Of a DNA stretch of 11,055 nt, positions 1 through 6,634 are shown one piece after another (position 1 is the stretch's first letter; every line of letters begins with the position of its first letter). Source of the DNA: Dehalococcoidia bacterium (GTDB taxonomy: Bacteria > Chloroflexota > Dehalococcoidia > Dehalococcoidales > CSSed11-197); assembly GCA_003552785.1 (NCBI GenBank), contig PUOQ01000081.1, positions 1 to 11,055 on the forward strand. The letters run 5' to 3'. A program made the position numbers and the translations under genes. The notes beneath the pieces are model-generated. The model saw nothing but the letters and a program-made list of their open reading frames with translations. It ran no database searches and had not been told where the DNA came from.

Positions 1-1361
1 AGGTTATACGTTATATGAGAAATTTCCTCGACACTCATGGGTTTGTTGATGTTGATACTCCAATATTGATTAAAAGCACTCCCGAAGGGGCCCGCGATTA
101 CCTTGTTCCGAGCCGGATGCACCCGGGCAAGTTTTATGCACTGCCGCAATCTCCTCAACAGTTAAAGCAATTACTGATGGTTGCCGGTATTGAAAAATAC
201 TACCAGATTGCCAAATGTTTTCGAGACGAGGATACACGGGCGGACCGGCAACCGGAGTTTACACAGCTTGATATTGAAATGAGCTTTGTTGACCAAGATG
301 ATATTTTAGAAATTATTGAGAAACTTTTCACCGGAATAGTCGAGCACATCAAGCCGGAATTCAAGGTTGTTAAACCTTTTTCTCGTTTAAGTTATGCAGA
401 AGCTATGGAGCGATACGGTTCCGACAAGCCGGATCTAAGGTGCGGACTTGAAATCAAGGACTTGTCTGATATAGCGGGCGCCACCAGCTTTGGTGTTTTT
501 ACAAGCGCCATAAAAGCAGGTGGCCGGGTGAGAGGCATTAGTGCTCCAAAATGTGGCGGGTATAGCAGGCGAGAGCTGGAGGAACTAAATGAAATTGCCC
601 GCCAGGCCGGTGCCGGAGGTGTAGTTACAATTTCACTGGGCGCGGGTGAAGGCTCCCTGGAGTCATTAACAATGCAGGATATCAAATCAGTTGCTGCAAA
701 GCATCTTGACCTCGGCCAGATTATGCAGATGGCCAAAAAGCTAGAAGCTTCTCCGGGGGATTTACTGATACTAGCTGCCGGCAACGATAATCTTACCAGT
801 AATGTTTTAGACAAAATGCGAAGGGAATTTGCTATACGCCTTAACTTGATAGATAATAAAGTGTTTCACTATTGTTTTATTACCGGGTTTCCACTATTTT
901 ACCGGGACGAAGAAAACAACAGATGGGATTCAATGCATCATCCGTTTACCTCACCACGTGAAGAAGACGTGGCCGGGATCGAAAACCACCCGCAGAAAGC
1001 ATATGGCAAGCATTATGACCTTGTATTGAACGGCTTTGAAATAGCAGGTGGCAGTATACGCATTCATGACCCTGAATTACAGCGTAAAATTTTTCATTTG
1101 CTTGGCTATACAGACTCACAGATTGACGACCGGTTTGGACATTTACTTGAAGCGTTCAGTTATGGTGCTCCACCGCATGGCGGCATAGCAGCAGGAATAG
1201 ACAGGTTTGTAATGCTTCTTTGCGAAGAATCATCCATCAGGGAAGTAATACCTTTTCCAAAAAACCAGAATGCTCAAGATATGACTTTCGGCGCACCGGA
1301 CCTTGTCACTGATGAACAACTCAAAGACCTGGGAATAATTATAAAAGATAAAAAGGACTAA
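1..1361 (+). CDS. aspS: Aspartyl-tRNA synthetase, 5'-truncated by window edge
   Basis: Class II aminoacyl-tRNA synthetase that charges tRNA-Asp with aspartate in the cytoplasm. The reading frame is open from base 3 (Val-Ile-Arg-Tyr before the first Met at base 15), and that Met aligns inside the family, so the gene starts upstream of the window. About 150 residues are missing, including the N-terminal OB-fold that binds the anticodon. Counting from the Met at 15, visible parts are: STPEGARDYLVPSR (about 22-35), the QSPQ substrate segment, motif 2 (FRDEDTRADRQPEFTQLD, about 69-86), the bacterial GAD insertion domain (about 150-280), MHHPFTSP, GGSIRIHDPELQ, and motif 3 near the C-terminus (GAPPHGGIAAGIDRF). 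The GAD domain and the length are those of the bacterial type. Whether it also charges tRNA-Asn cannot be judged without the N-terminal domain. tig follows after 12 nt, so the two are probably co-transcribed. Confidence 0.97.
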   Translation, partial: VIRYMRNFLDTHGFVDVDTPILIKSTPEGARDYLVPSRMHPGKFYALPQSPQQLKQLLMVAGIEKYYQIAKCFRDEDTRADRQPEFTQLDIEMSFVDQDDILEIIEKLFTGIVEHIKPEFKVVKPFSRLSYAEAMERYGSDKPDLRCGLEIKDLSDIAGATSFGVFTSAIKAGGRVRGISAPKCGGYSRRELEELNEIARQAGAGGVVTISLGAGEGSLESLTMQDIKSVAAKHLDLGQIMQMAKKLEASPGDLLILAAGNDNLTSNVLDKMRREFAIRLNLIDNKVFHYCFITGFPLFYRDEENNRWDSMHHPFTSPREEDVAGIENHPQKAYGKHYDLVLNGFEIAGGSIRIHDPELQRKIFHLLGYTDSQIDDRFGHLLEAFSYGAPPHGGIAAGIDRFVMLLCEESSIREVIPFPKNQNAQDMTFGAPDLVTDEQLKDLGIIIKDKKD

Positions 1362-1373
1362 AAAGAGGAGAGA

Positions 1374-2720
1374 ATGAAGGTTCAAGAAAAAACAATTGAA
1401 AACTGCCAGGCTATACTCACTATTGAGGTTGAAGAAGCCGAAATGAAAGCAGCCCTGGACGAAGTTTACAAGCAAGCATCCGAGCAGGTAGAGATTCCGG
1501 GTTTCCGCAAAGGAAAAGCACCAAGGGAACTTATTGAAAAGCACGTTGGGAAAGAAAAAATTCAAAAAGAAGCAATTGAAAAAGTAGCCCCGGAGGTAAT
1601 ACAAAAAGCAATCATTCAGGAAAACATCAATTATTACGGACGGCCTGCTGTTGAAGTCCTCGGTAATGAGCCACTGGTACTTAAAACCACAGTGCCTATG
1701 CCCCCGGAAATAGAACTGGGCGATTACCGAACATTAAAAACCAAAAAGGAAAAGGTTAAAATAACTTCAAAAGAAGTTGATGAAACCATTGAAAGCATTC
1801 AAAAACAAATGGCTGACTGGCAACCGGTTGACCGGCCGGTACAGGCAGGAGATATGATAACCATTAATCTGGAGAGTGAAGTCGAGGGCAAGCCTTTTAT
1901 TAAAGAGCAAGGCTCTCAATACCAGGTAGAACCGGATAAAACTTCCTATCTTCCGGGACTGGCTAATGAATTCGTAGGAATGGGTGCTGGCGAGGAAAAG
2001 AAATTCGAGCTGAAACTGGCTGACGATTACCCGGTAGCTGAAATGGCTGGCAAAACGGCCAGTTTTCAGGCCAAAGTACTGGAAGTGAAACAGGAAGAGT
2101 TACCAGATGTTGATGACGATATGGCAAAAAAGGTTGCCCCGGATATCGAGGACCTCAAAAGCCTGAAAGAGCGAATTAAAACTAATCTGGAGGCCAAACA
2201 AAACCAAAAAGCCCGAAGTGAGTATGAGGTTAACCTGCTTGACGAACTGATAGAAAAAAGCAAGTTGAATTATCCGCCAGCATTGCTTGATAACGAAATA
2301 GAAAAGATGATAGAAAACCAGGTAAGGCAATGGCAGATGTACTCTCGCAGTAAAGAGGAGTTCGAAGAGAGGCTTAAGCAAACATCCTATCAAAGCCTTA
2401 AGGAGCAATTCAAAGAACCTGCAGAAAAAAGGCTCAAGCGTTCCTTGGTTTTAAGTAAATTTGCCAATGAAGAAAATATAACCGTTAGTGAAGATGAAGT
2501 AAACGCTGAGATTGAGCGCATTGCCAGTGAGGCAGGCGACAAAAAAGATGAGAGGCTTGAGTCGCTTAACAAGCCCGAAACGCGCAGCTCCATTCATGGT
2601 GAACTGATGACTACCAAAGCCCTGCAACGCCTTACTGAGCTGGCTGAAAAACCGACCAAAAATAAAAAGGACCAGAAAAACAATACCAAAACCAAATCCG
2701 AGGAGGAAAAAAGTGAGTAG
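1374..2720 (+). CDS. tig: Trigger factor, ribosome-associated chaperone
   Basis: Trigger factor binds near the ribosomal exit tunnel and folds nascent chains; the middle domain is an FKBP-type prolyl isomerase. The product is 448 aa, close to the usual 430-450. The N-terminal ribosome-binding domain (about 1-115) carries the signature loop GFRKGKAP at 43-50. The FKBP-like domain spans about 159-240 (GDMITINLESEVEGKPF, then LPGLANEFVGM, then AGKTASFQAKVLEVK). The helical chaperone arms fill about 245-420. The last 25 residues are a charged Lys/Glu tail without hydrophobic residues. The ATG at 1374 is preceded by AGAGGAG three to four nt away, which fixes the start. The stop lies 8 nt inside clpP, and the clpP ribosome binding site lies in the last codons of tig, suggesting translational coupling. 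Prolyl isomerase activity was not assessed residue by residue. Confidence 0.97.
   Translation: MKVQEKTIENCQAILTIEVEEAEMKAALDEVYKQASEQVEIPGFRKGKAPRELIEKHVGKEKIQKEAIEKVAPEVIQKAIIQENINYYGRPAVEVLGNEPLVLKTTVPMPPEIELGDYRTLKTKKEKVKITSKEVDETIESIQKQMADWQPVDRPVQAGDMITINLESEVEGKPFIKEQGSQYQVEPDKTSYLPGLANEFVGMGAGEEKKFELKLADDYPVAEMAGKTASFQAKVLEVKQEELPDVDDDMAKKVAPDIEDLKSLKERIKTNLEAKQNQKARSEYEVNLLDELIEKSKLNYPPALLDNEIEKMIENQVRQWQMYSRSKEEFEERLKQTSYQSLKEQFKEPAEKRLKRSLVLSKFANEENITVSEDEVNAEIERIASEAGDKKDERLESLNKPETRSSIHGELMTTKALQRLTELAEKPTKNKKDQKNNTKTKSEEEKSE
2701..2706 (+). promoter_or_regulatory. clpP Shine-Dalgarno site inside the end of tig
   Basis: A perfect AGGAGG lies six nt before the GTG at 2713, within the last codons of tig. 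It decides the GTG start of clpP and implies that ribosomes finishing tig can initiate on clpP. Confidence 0.85.
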
Positions 2721-3327
2721 ACCCGAAAATGTAATCCCAATGGTAATAGAAAGTGGCGCACGGGGCGAACGTGCATTCGATATTTATTCCCTTTTGTTAA
2801 AAGAGCGCATTATCATTCTGGGTTCCCCTATCAATGACCAGGTAGCCAACGTCATAATCGCCCAATTACTGTATTTGGACAGAGAGGACCCTGAAAAAGA
2901 TATACAGTTGTACATAAATTCACCGGGTGGTGTAATATCTTCAGGGCTGGCCATTTATGACACAATGCAATTGATCCGTCCGGATGTTTCTACTGTTTGC
3001 ATGGGCATGGCTGCAAGTATGGCTACGGTGCTGTTATGCTCGGGAACTAAAGGCAAGCGATATGCACTTCCCAACTCTACCATTCATATGCATCAAGCAT
3101 TAAGCAGTGCACAGGGACAGGCATCAGATATTGAAATAGCCGCACGGGAAATACTCAGGTTGCAGCAAATTATTCGTAAAATACTTTCTGATAACACCGG
3201 TCAACCTTTGGAAAAAATTATTCATGACACTGACCGAGATTATTACCTGAATCCAGAGCAGAGCAAGGACTATGGCTTAATTGATGAAATCCTGGGTGGC
3301 ACTGAAAAAATGGCTGAAAACAAATAA
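2713..3327 (+). CDS. clpP: ATP-dependent Clp protease proteolytic subunit
   Basis: Serine peptidase subunit that forms the double-heptamer barrel of the cytoplasmic Clp protease and degrades substrates unfolded by a AAA+ partner. Length is 204 aa, normal for the family. The catalytic triad is complete by alignment with E. coli ClpP: Ser102 in GMAASM, His127 in TIHMHQ, and Asp176 in DTDRDYYL; Ser-His and His-Asp spacings (25 and 49) match E. coli. The INSPGG oxyanion segment is at about 68-73 and the handle helix follows QGQASDIEIAAREIL. The N-terminus (RPENVIPMVIE) resembles the axial-loop start of mature ClpP, with little or no propeptide. The start is GTG, preceded by AGGAGG. clpX, which often follows clpP, is not here: the operon ends at a hairpin 33 nt after the stop, so the ATPase partner must be encoded elsewhere. 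Confidence 0.97.
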   Translation: MSRPENVIPMVIESGARGERAFDIYSLLLKERIIILGSPINDQVANVIIAQLLYLDREDPEKDIQLYINSPGGVISSGLAIYDTMQLIRPDVSTVCMGMAASMATVLLCSGTKGKRYALPNSTIHMHQALSSAQGQASDIEIAAREILRLQQIIRKILSDNTGQPLEKIIHDTDRDYYLNPEQSKDYGLIDEILGGTEKMAENK

Positions 3328-3359
3328 GCGTTGGTTTGAACTTAACCAAGCATGATGAT

Positions 3360-3394
3360 AAAAATCCGGGGAGGTATAAACTCCCCGGATTTTT
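3360..3394. terminator. Bidirectional intrinsic terminator between convergent operons
   Basis: A perfect 14-bp inverted repeat: AAAAATCCGGGGAG (3360-3373), a 7-nt loop, and CTCCCCGGATTTTT (3381-3394). A GC-rich core flanked by A and T runs gives a U-tract on either strand, so it can end both the aspS-tig-clpP transcript and the minus-strand operon. The stop codon of the minus-strand PHP gene (3393-3395) overlaps the outer arm. A weaker 6-bp repeat (TTGGTT/AACCAA, 3331-3349) lies just before it on the plus strand. Confidence 0.9.
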
Positions 3395-4046
3395 ATTTCA
3401 GGCAAATTTTATTGTAAGCCCGGCACGCCATTGAATAGAAGTGAGTGGTAAAACCTGTTCCAGGCCCCTTTATCTTGCCCTTATCCAGGGATTCCAAAAA
3501 ACTGTCCGGGCCAGAAAATTCAGGCATCTCTACATAGTAATTACCGATTTCCCTGACAGTGTGTGCATCGCTGCCGGCGCTACAGCGCAAGTTATTCTTT
3601 ACGGCAAACTGAAGAGGCTTGTTTGCCTTTTGAATCGGCCATGTTTTTGCATTCCTTACTTCAATTATATCCACCATATGCTTAATTCTTTCAAGGGCGG
3701 GGGCTTTCATGGCAGATGACCGTACCATTTCAAATGGATGCGGCACACAAACGAGTCCGTTCTGACTCTTTATAGCCTCTACAGCTTCCTCCAGCAACAG
3801 GCCCGCTGGAATTGTTTCGCTTAGAAAGAGACCCATTACCTCGCCTTCAGGCGTTTCTATTTCCTCCGATACGATTACTTTAAAAGGAGCCATTTCTTTG
3901 ACTTTTAAAGCGCCTTCAATTGTATTATGGTCACAGATGTTTAAACAATTTATTCCTTCAAGCAAACTATATTCAATGATATCCTCAAGGGGACTGGAAC
4001 AATCGCCAGAGTAATGGGTGTGGACATGAAGATCTGCTTTAAGCAC
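3393..4046 (-). CDS. PHP-domain metal-dependent phosphoesterase
   Basis: A 217-aa protein made almost entirely of one PHP (polymerase and histidinol phosphatase) domain, a trinuclear-metal hydrolase fold. The metal-binding motifs are in order: DLHVHT with His7 and His9, ICDHNTIEG with Asp39-His40, Glu62 in the strand after it, PHPF with His103, and GSDAH with Asp160 and His162. There is no polymerase or kinase domain, so it is a stand-alone small PHP protein; the substrate is unknown (a phosphate ester or nucleic acid end are family possibilities). The start is GTG at 4046, two nt after the efp stop. AGGAAAGGG lies about 16 nt upstream, too far for a good site, so expression probably depends on coupling to efp. 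It is the last gene of the minus-strand operon, and its stop sits in the terminator arm. Confidence 0.88.
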   Translation of the reverse strand: MLKADLHVHTHYSGDCSSPLEDIIEYSLLEGINCLNICDHNTIEGALKVKEMAPFKVIVSEEIETPEGEVMGLFLSETIPAGLLLEEAVEAIKSQNGLVCVPHPFEMVRSSAMKAPALERIKHMVDIIEVRNAKTWPIQKANKPLQFAVKNNLRCSAGSDAHTVREIGNYYVEMPEFSGPDSFLESLDKGKIKGPGTGFTTHFYSMACRAYNKICLK

Positions 4047-4048
4047 GC

Positions 4049-4609
4049 CTAATTGTTAACCCTTTCCTGATAGGTGCCGGATCGAGTGTCAACTTTAATT
4101 ATATCCCCCTCACTGATAAACAAAGGAACCTGGATTGTTACGCCGGTTTCCAGAGTAGCAGGCTTGGTGCCTCCTGTGGCAGTGTCACCCTTGAAGCCCG
4201 GATCTGTTTGGGTTACTTCAAGTTCAACATTTATTGGAAGCTCAACGCCTATCAATTTATCTTTATAGCTTCCCATTTCCACGGTCATCCCGTCTTTCAG
4301 ATAGTTGATACTATCACCAAGCTCTGAAGCATTTACCGGGATCTGTTCAAACGTTTCCTGGTCCATAAAATAATACAGGTCATCTTCATGATAAAGGTAT
4401 TGCACCGGCCGGTAGTCCAGCCTGGCGCGAACAAATTTATCATTAGCCTGAAAGGACTGCTCTATAGTATGTCCACCGATAACATCCCGCAGCTTTACCT
4501 TGGCCAGTGCCGTCCTTTTCATCTTTATATGCTGATAATCGATAACCTGGTAAAGCTTGTCATTAAGCTCGATTACAACACCCTTCTTGAGCTCAGTTGC
4601 ACTAATCAT
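4049..4609 (-). CDS. efp: Elongation factor P
   Basis: EF-P binds between the P and E sites of the ribosome and rescues stalling at polyproline stretches. The product is 186 aa, the normal size. An N-terminal KOW-like domain (about 1-64), an OB domain (about 66-128) and a C-terminal S1-like domain (130-186) are present; the C-terminal signature is clear (KPATLETGVTIQVPLF, then GDIIKVDTRSGTY). The tip loop that normally reads KPGKG or similar is KMKRT here (29-33), one residue shorter than in B. subtilis, with Arg at position 32. The residue that is normally lysylated, rhamnosylated or aminopentanolylated is therefore not obvious, and no modification enzyme gene is in the window. The ATG at 4609 has AGGAGAG with good spacing. 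It follows the M24 peptidase gene by 17 nt, a pairing also seen in Firmicutes. Confidence 0.96.
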   Translation of the reverse strand: MISATELKKGVVIELNDKLYQVIDYQHIKMKRTALAKVKLRDVIGGHTIEQSFQANDKFVRARLDYRPVQYLYHEDDLYYFMDQETFEQIPVNASELGDSINYLKDGMTVEMGSYKDKLIGVELPINVELEVTQTDPGFKGDTATGGTKPATLETGVTIQVPLFISEGDIIKVDTRSGTYQERVNN

Positions 4610-4626
4610 GTTTCTCTCCTAATCGT

Positions 4627-5697
4627 TTACTGGTTTATTTTATTGCTTAAAACTTCCAATCTTCCATTTACCATTAAATAATCATCTTCAATGCGAAGTC
4701 CGCCCCATCCGGGTAAATAAATTCCAGGTTCAATGGTAAAAACCATTCCGTCTTTCAAATAATCACTGGACAACGGGCTAAGAGAGGGGCCTTCATGCAC
4801 TTCCAATCCAACACCATGCCCCAGACCATGACCGAAATAACGGCCGTACCCTGCTTTTTCTATCACCCTTCTTGCTGATTGATCGGCCTGGCAGCCTTTC
4901 ATCCCAGCGACAATGCTTTCCTGCGCAGCATTACGAGCATCAACTAAAATATTATACAGTTTTTCAAACCTGCTGTCAGGTCTTCCCAGGCAAATAGTCC
5001 TGGTTATATCACTGGTATAGCCACAAACCCTGGCCCCAAAATCGAGTATCACGGGTTCTCCTAATCGAATTAATCGGCCTGAAGGACGAGCGTGGGGCAG
5101 AGCTGAATTGGGGCCGGAAGCACAAATAACATCAAAAGCCAGGGCCTGACTGCCATGTTCACGCATATGTTTCTCCATCTCCCAGGCAAGCTCAATTTCG
5201 CTTATTCCCTGACCAATTGATTCACAAACACTGTCAATAGCGTCCTGGCTAATAGCAACTGCCCTCTTAATGAAATCAAGCTCTTTCTTATCTTTAACCA
5301 TTCGCAATGTTTCAACAACACCTTTAGTAGCAACCAGACGCGTTTTCAAATTAAATTTTTTAAGTGAATTATTTAATGAATTATGGTCAGCTATCGAAAT
5401 ATGCTCGCTCTCAAAACCCAGTTTTTCAGGTTTTATCAGGCCAACAAACTCACCAAACCATTCTTCAATTTTTCCATGTATTTTGAACAGGGTAAATTCT
5501 GACACTTCTTTTTCAACATGTTCAAAATACCGAAAGTCGGTCGCCAGTAATCTCTTGTCTCTAGATATAAGCAAATAACCTGAAGACCCGCTAAAACCTG
5601 AAAGGTAGGTTCGATTTTGGGGTGATGAAATAATAATGGCATCCAGATTATTAGTTTCGAGCTGGTCAACCAGGTTATTTATTCGAGCTTTTCTCAC
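4627..5697 (-). CDS. Xaa-Pro aminopeptidase, M24 family
   Basis: A two-metal peptidase that removes an N-terminal residue preceding proline; cytoplasmic. From the GTG at 5697 the product is 356 aa, the size of the short Xaa-Pro peptidases (YqhT type). The N-terminal creatinase-like domain covers about 1-125, and the pita-bread catalytic domain about 135-356. The ligands are all present: Asp219 in ILDFGA, Asp230 in GYTSDITRT, His294 in GHGLGHGVGL, Glu323 in FTIEPGIY and Glu337 in RIEDDY; His202 in LPHARPS is the usual substrate-side His. The frame stays open upstream to 5799, but that part lies inside the recombinase gene and does not look like the family. The GTG has AGGAAG six nt upstream. 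It overlaps the recombinase gene by 23 nt and leads into efp after 17 nt. It could also be named a prolidase (PepQ); sequence alone does not separate these. Confidence 0.92.
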   Translation of the reverse strand: MRKARINNLVDQLETNNLDAIIISSPQNRTYLSGFSGSSGYLLISRDKRLLATDFRYFEHVEKEVSEFTLFKIHGKIEEWFGEFVGLIKPEKLGFESEHISIADHNSLNNSLKKFNLKTRLVATKGVVETLRMVKDKKELDFIKRAVAISQDAIDSVCESIGQGISEIELAWEMEKHMREHGSQALAFDVICASGPNSALPHARPSGRLIRLGEPVILDFGARVCGYTSDITRTICLGRPDSRFEKLYNILVDARNAAQESIVAGMKGCQADQSARRVIEKAGYGRYFGHGLGHGVGLEVHEGPSLSPLSSDYLKDGMVFTIEPGIYLPGWGGLRIEDDYLMVNGRLEVLSNKINQ

Positions 5698-6628
5698 CTG
5701 GTTCTTCCTGCCTTGCCATGGGGTGGGCTGAATAGTAAACTTTACGCGCCTGTCCCTGAGAAACATGGGTATAAATCTGGGTAGTTCCCAGATTGGCATG
5801 TCCCAGTAATTCCTGCACTACCCTCAAATCGGCACCTCCATCAAGCATGTGGGTAGCAAACGAATGACGCAATAAATGAGGGTATACATGCTTTTTTATG
5901 CCCGCTTTTGCAGCATAGCGGTTGAGGGTTTTTTGTATCATTCTACCGCTAATACGTGTACCGTACCGGTTTAAGAACAGAGCGCTTGTATCTTTTTTGG
6001 GGTACACCAGGCGGGGCCGACCGTCCCTTAGATATCTCTTAATCGCCTCTATGGCCATCTCCCCAATTAAAACAACTCTCTCCCTGGACCCTTTTCCGAC
6101 AACTTTAATCTCGCCGGAGTCAAGTTTTACCTGATCGGCATTGAGGCCGGCGAGCTCACTTAAACGCATTCCTGAAGCGTATATCAGTTCAAGAATAGCG
6201 CTGTCACGCATGCCCTGCGGATTATCAGCCCCAGGTGCCTCAAGCAGGCGTTTCAGTTCTTGAATAGTTAAATATTCAGGCAGGCGCCGGTCCATCCTTG
6301 GAGCCGTAGCAAGCATTAGGGGGTTTTCTTTTATAATCTCCTGTTGCGACAAATAAGAAAAAAAAGAACGTACAGCAGAAAGCTTGCGCGAAATGCTCCT
6401 TTTGGTAATGTTCTGCTGCATCAAATAGCTGATATAATCTCGCACTATCTGCCGGTTAACATCATTCAATGATTTTATATTTTTCAATCTTAAGTACTGA
6501 AAAAAACCCTTTGGAACGCCACGCTGGTTGTTACCTAACAGATCACTGCGGTAATTACGTACAGTATATTGGGAAAAACTACGTTCTACCGCTAGATAGT
6601 TAAGATAATCTTCAAAGACCTTTTGCAT
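5675..6628 (-). CDS. xerC: Tyrosine recombinase, XerC/XerD type
   Basis: Site-specific recombinase of the type that resolves chromosome dimers at dif. The 317-aa protein has an N-terminal SAM-like core-binding domain (about 1-105) and a C-terminal catalytic domain. The active site is complete: Arg155 in SGMRLSEL, Lys179 in GKGSRER, His251 and Arg254 in HLLRHSFATH, His277 in LLGHANLGT and nucleophile Tyr286 in QIYTHVS. It is slightly longer than typical XerC/D (about 300 aa); part of this is an apparent insertion at about 31-40 (LGNNQRGVPK) and part a polar tail after SAHPMA. The ATG at 6628 follows the topA stop by 6 nt, with GAGGG about 10 nt upstream. The conserved dprA-topA-xer order favours a housekeeping Xer role over a phage or integron integrase. 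XerC versus XerD cannot be told from sequence alone. Confidence 0.9.
   Translation of the reverse strand: MQKVFEDYLNYLAVERSFSQYTVRNYRSDLLGNNQRGVPKGFFQYLRLKNIKSLNDVNRQIVRDYISYLMQQNITKRSISRKLSAVRSFFSYLSQQEIIKENPLMLATAPRMDRRLPEYLTIQELKRLLEAPGADNPQGMRDSAILELIYASGMRLSELAGLNADQVKLDSGEIKVVGKGSRERVVLIGEMAIEAIKRYLRDGRPRLVYPKKDTSALFLNRYGTRISGRMIQKTLNRYAAKAGIKKHVYPHLLRHSFATHMLDGGADLRVVQELLGHANLGTTQIYTHVSQGQARKVYYSAHPMARQEEPGEKSSNK
5704..5709 (-). promoter_or_regulatory. Shine-Dalgarno site fixing the peptidase GTG start
   Basis: AGGAAG on the minus strand, six nt before the GTG at 5697. It lies within the 3' end of the recombinase gene and supports this start over the in-frame ATGs further upstream, which would add residues unrelated to the family. 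Confidence 0.65.
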
Positions 6629-6634
6629 ACCGGC

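Noticed and set aside
392..814. Minus-strand open frame of 140 codons within aspS
   Set aside because: It is antisense to the well-conserved GAD domain region, Ser-rich and low in complexity, typical of a shadow frame.
1230..1604. Minus-strand open frame rich in Phe and Leu, resembling a membrane protein
   Set aside because: It is antisense to the A-rich aspS end and tig start; Lys/Glu codons read backwards give Phe/Leu runs that imitate membrane segments.
5698..5799. N-terminal extension of the Xaa-Pro peptidase to an upstream ATG
   Set aside because: It lies inside the recombinase gene in another frame, does not resemble the family, and the GTG at 5697 has a good Shine-Dalgarno site and gives the normal length.
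5675..6628. Recombinase as a mobile element integrase next to tRNA genes
   Set aside because: It sits in the conserved dprA-topA-xer order, no attachment repeats or phage genes are seen, and the tRNA genes are more than 3 kb away and intact.
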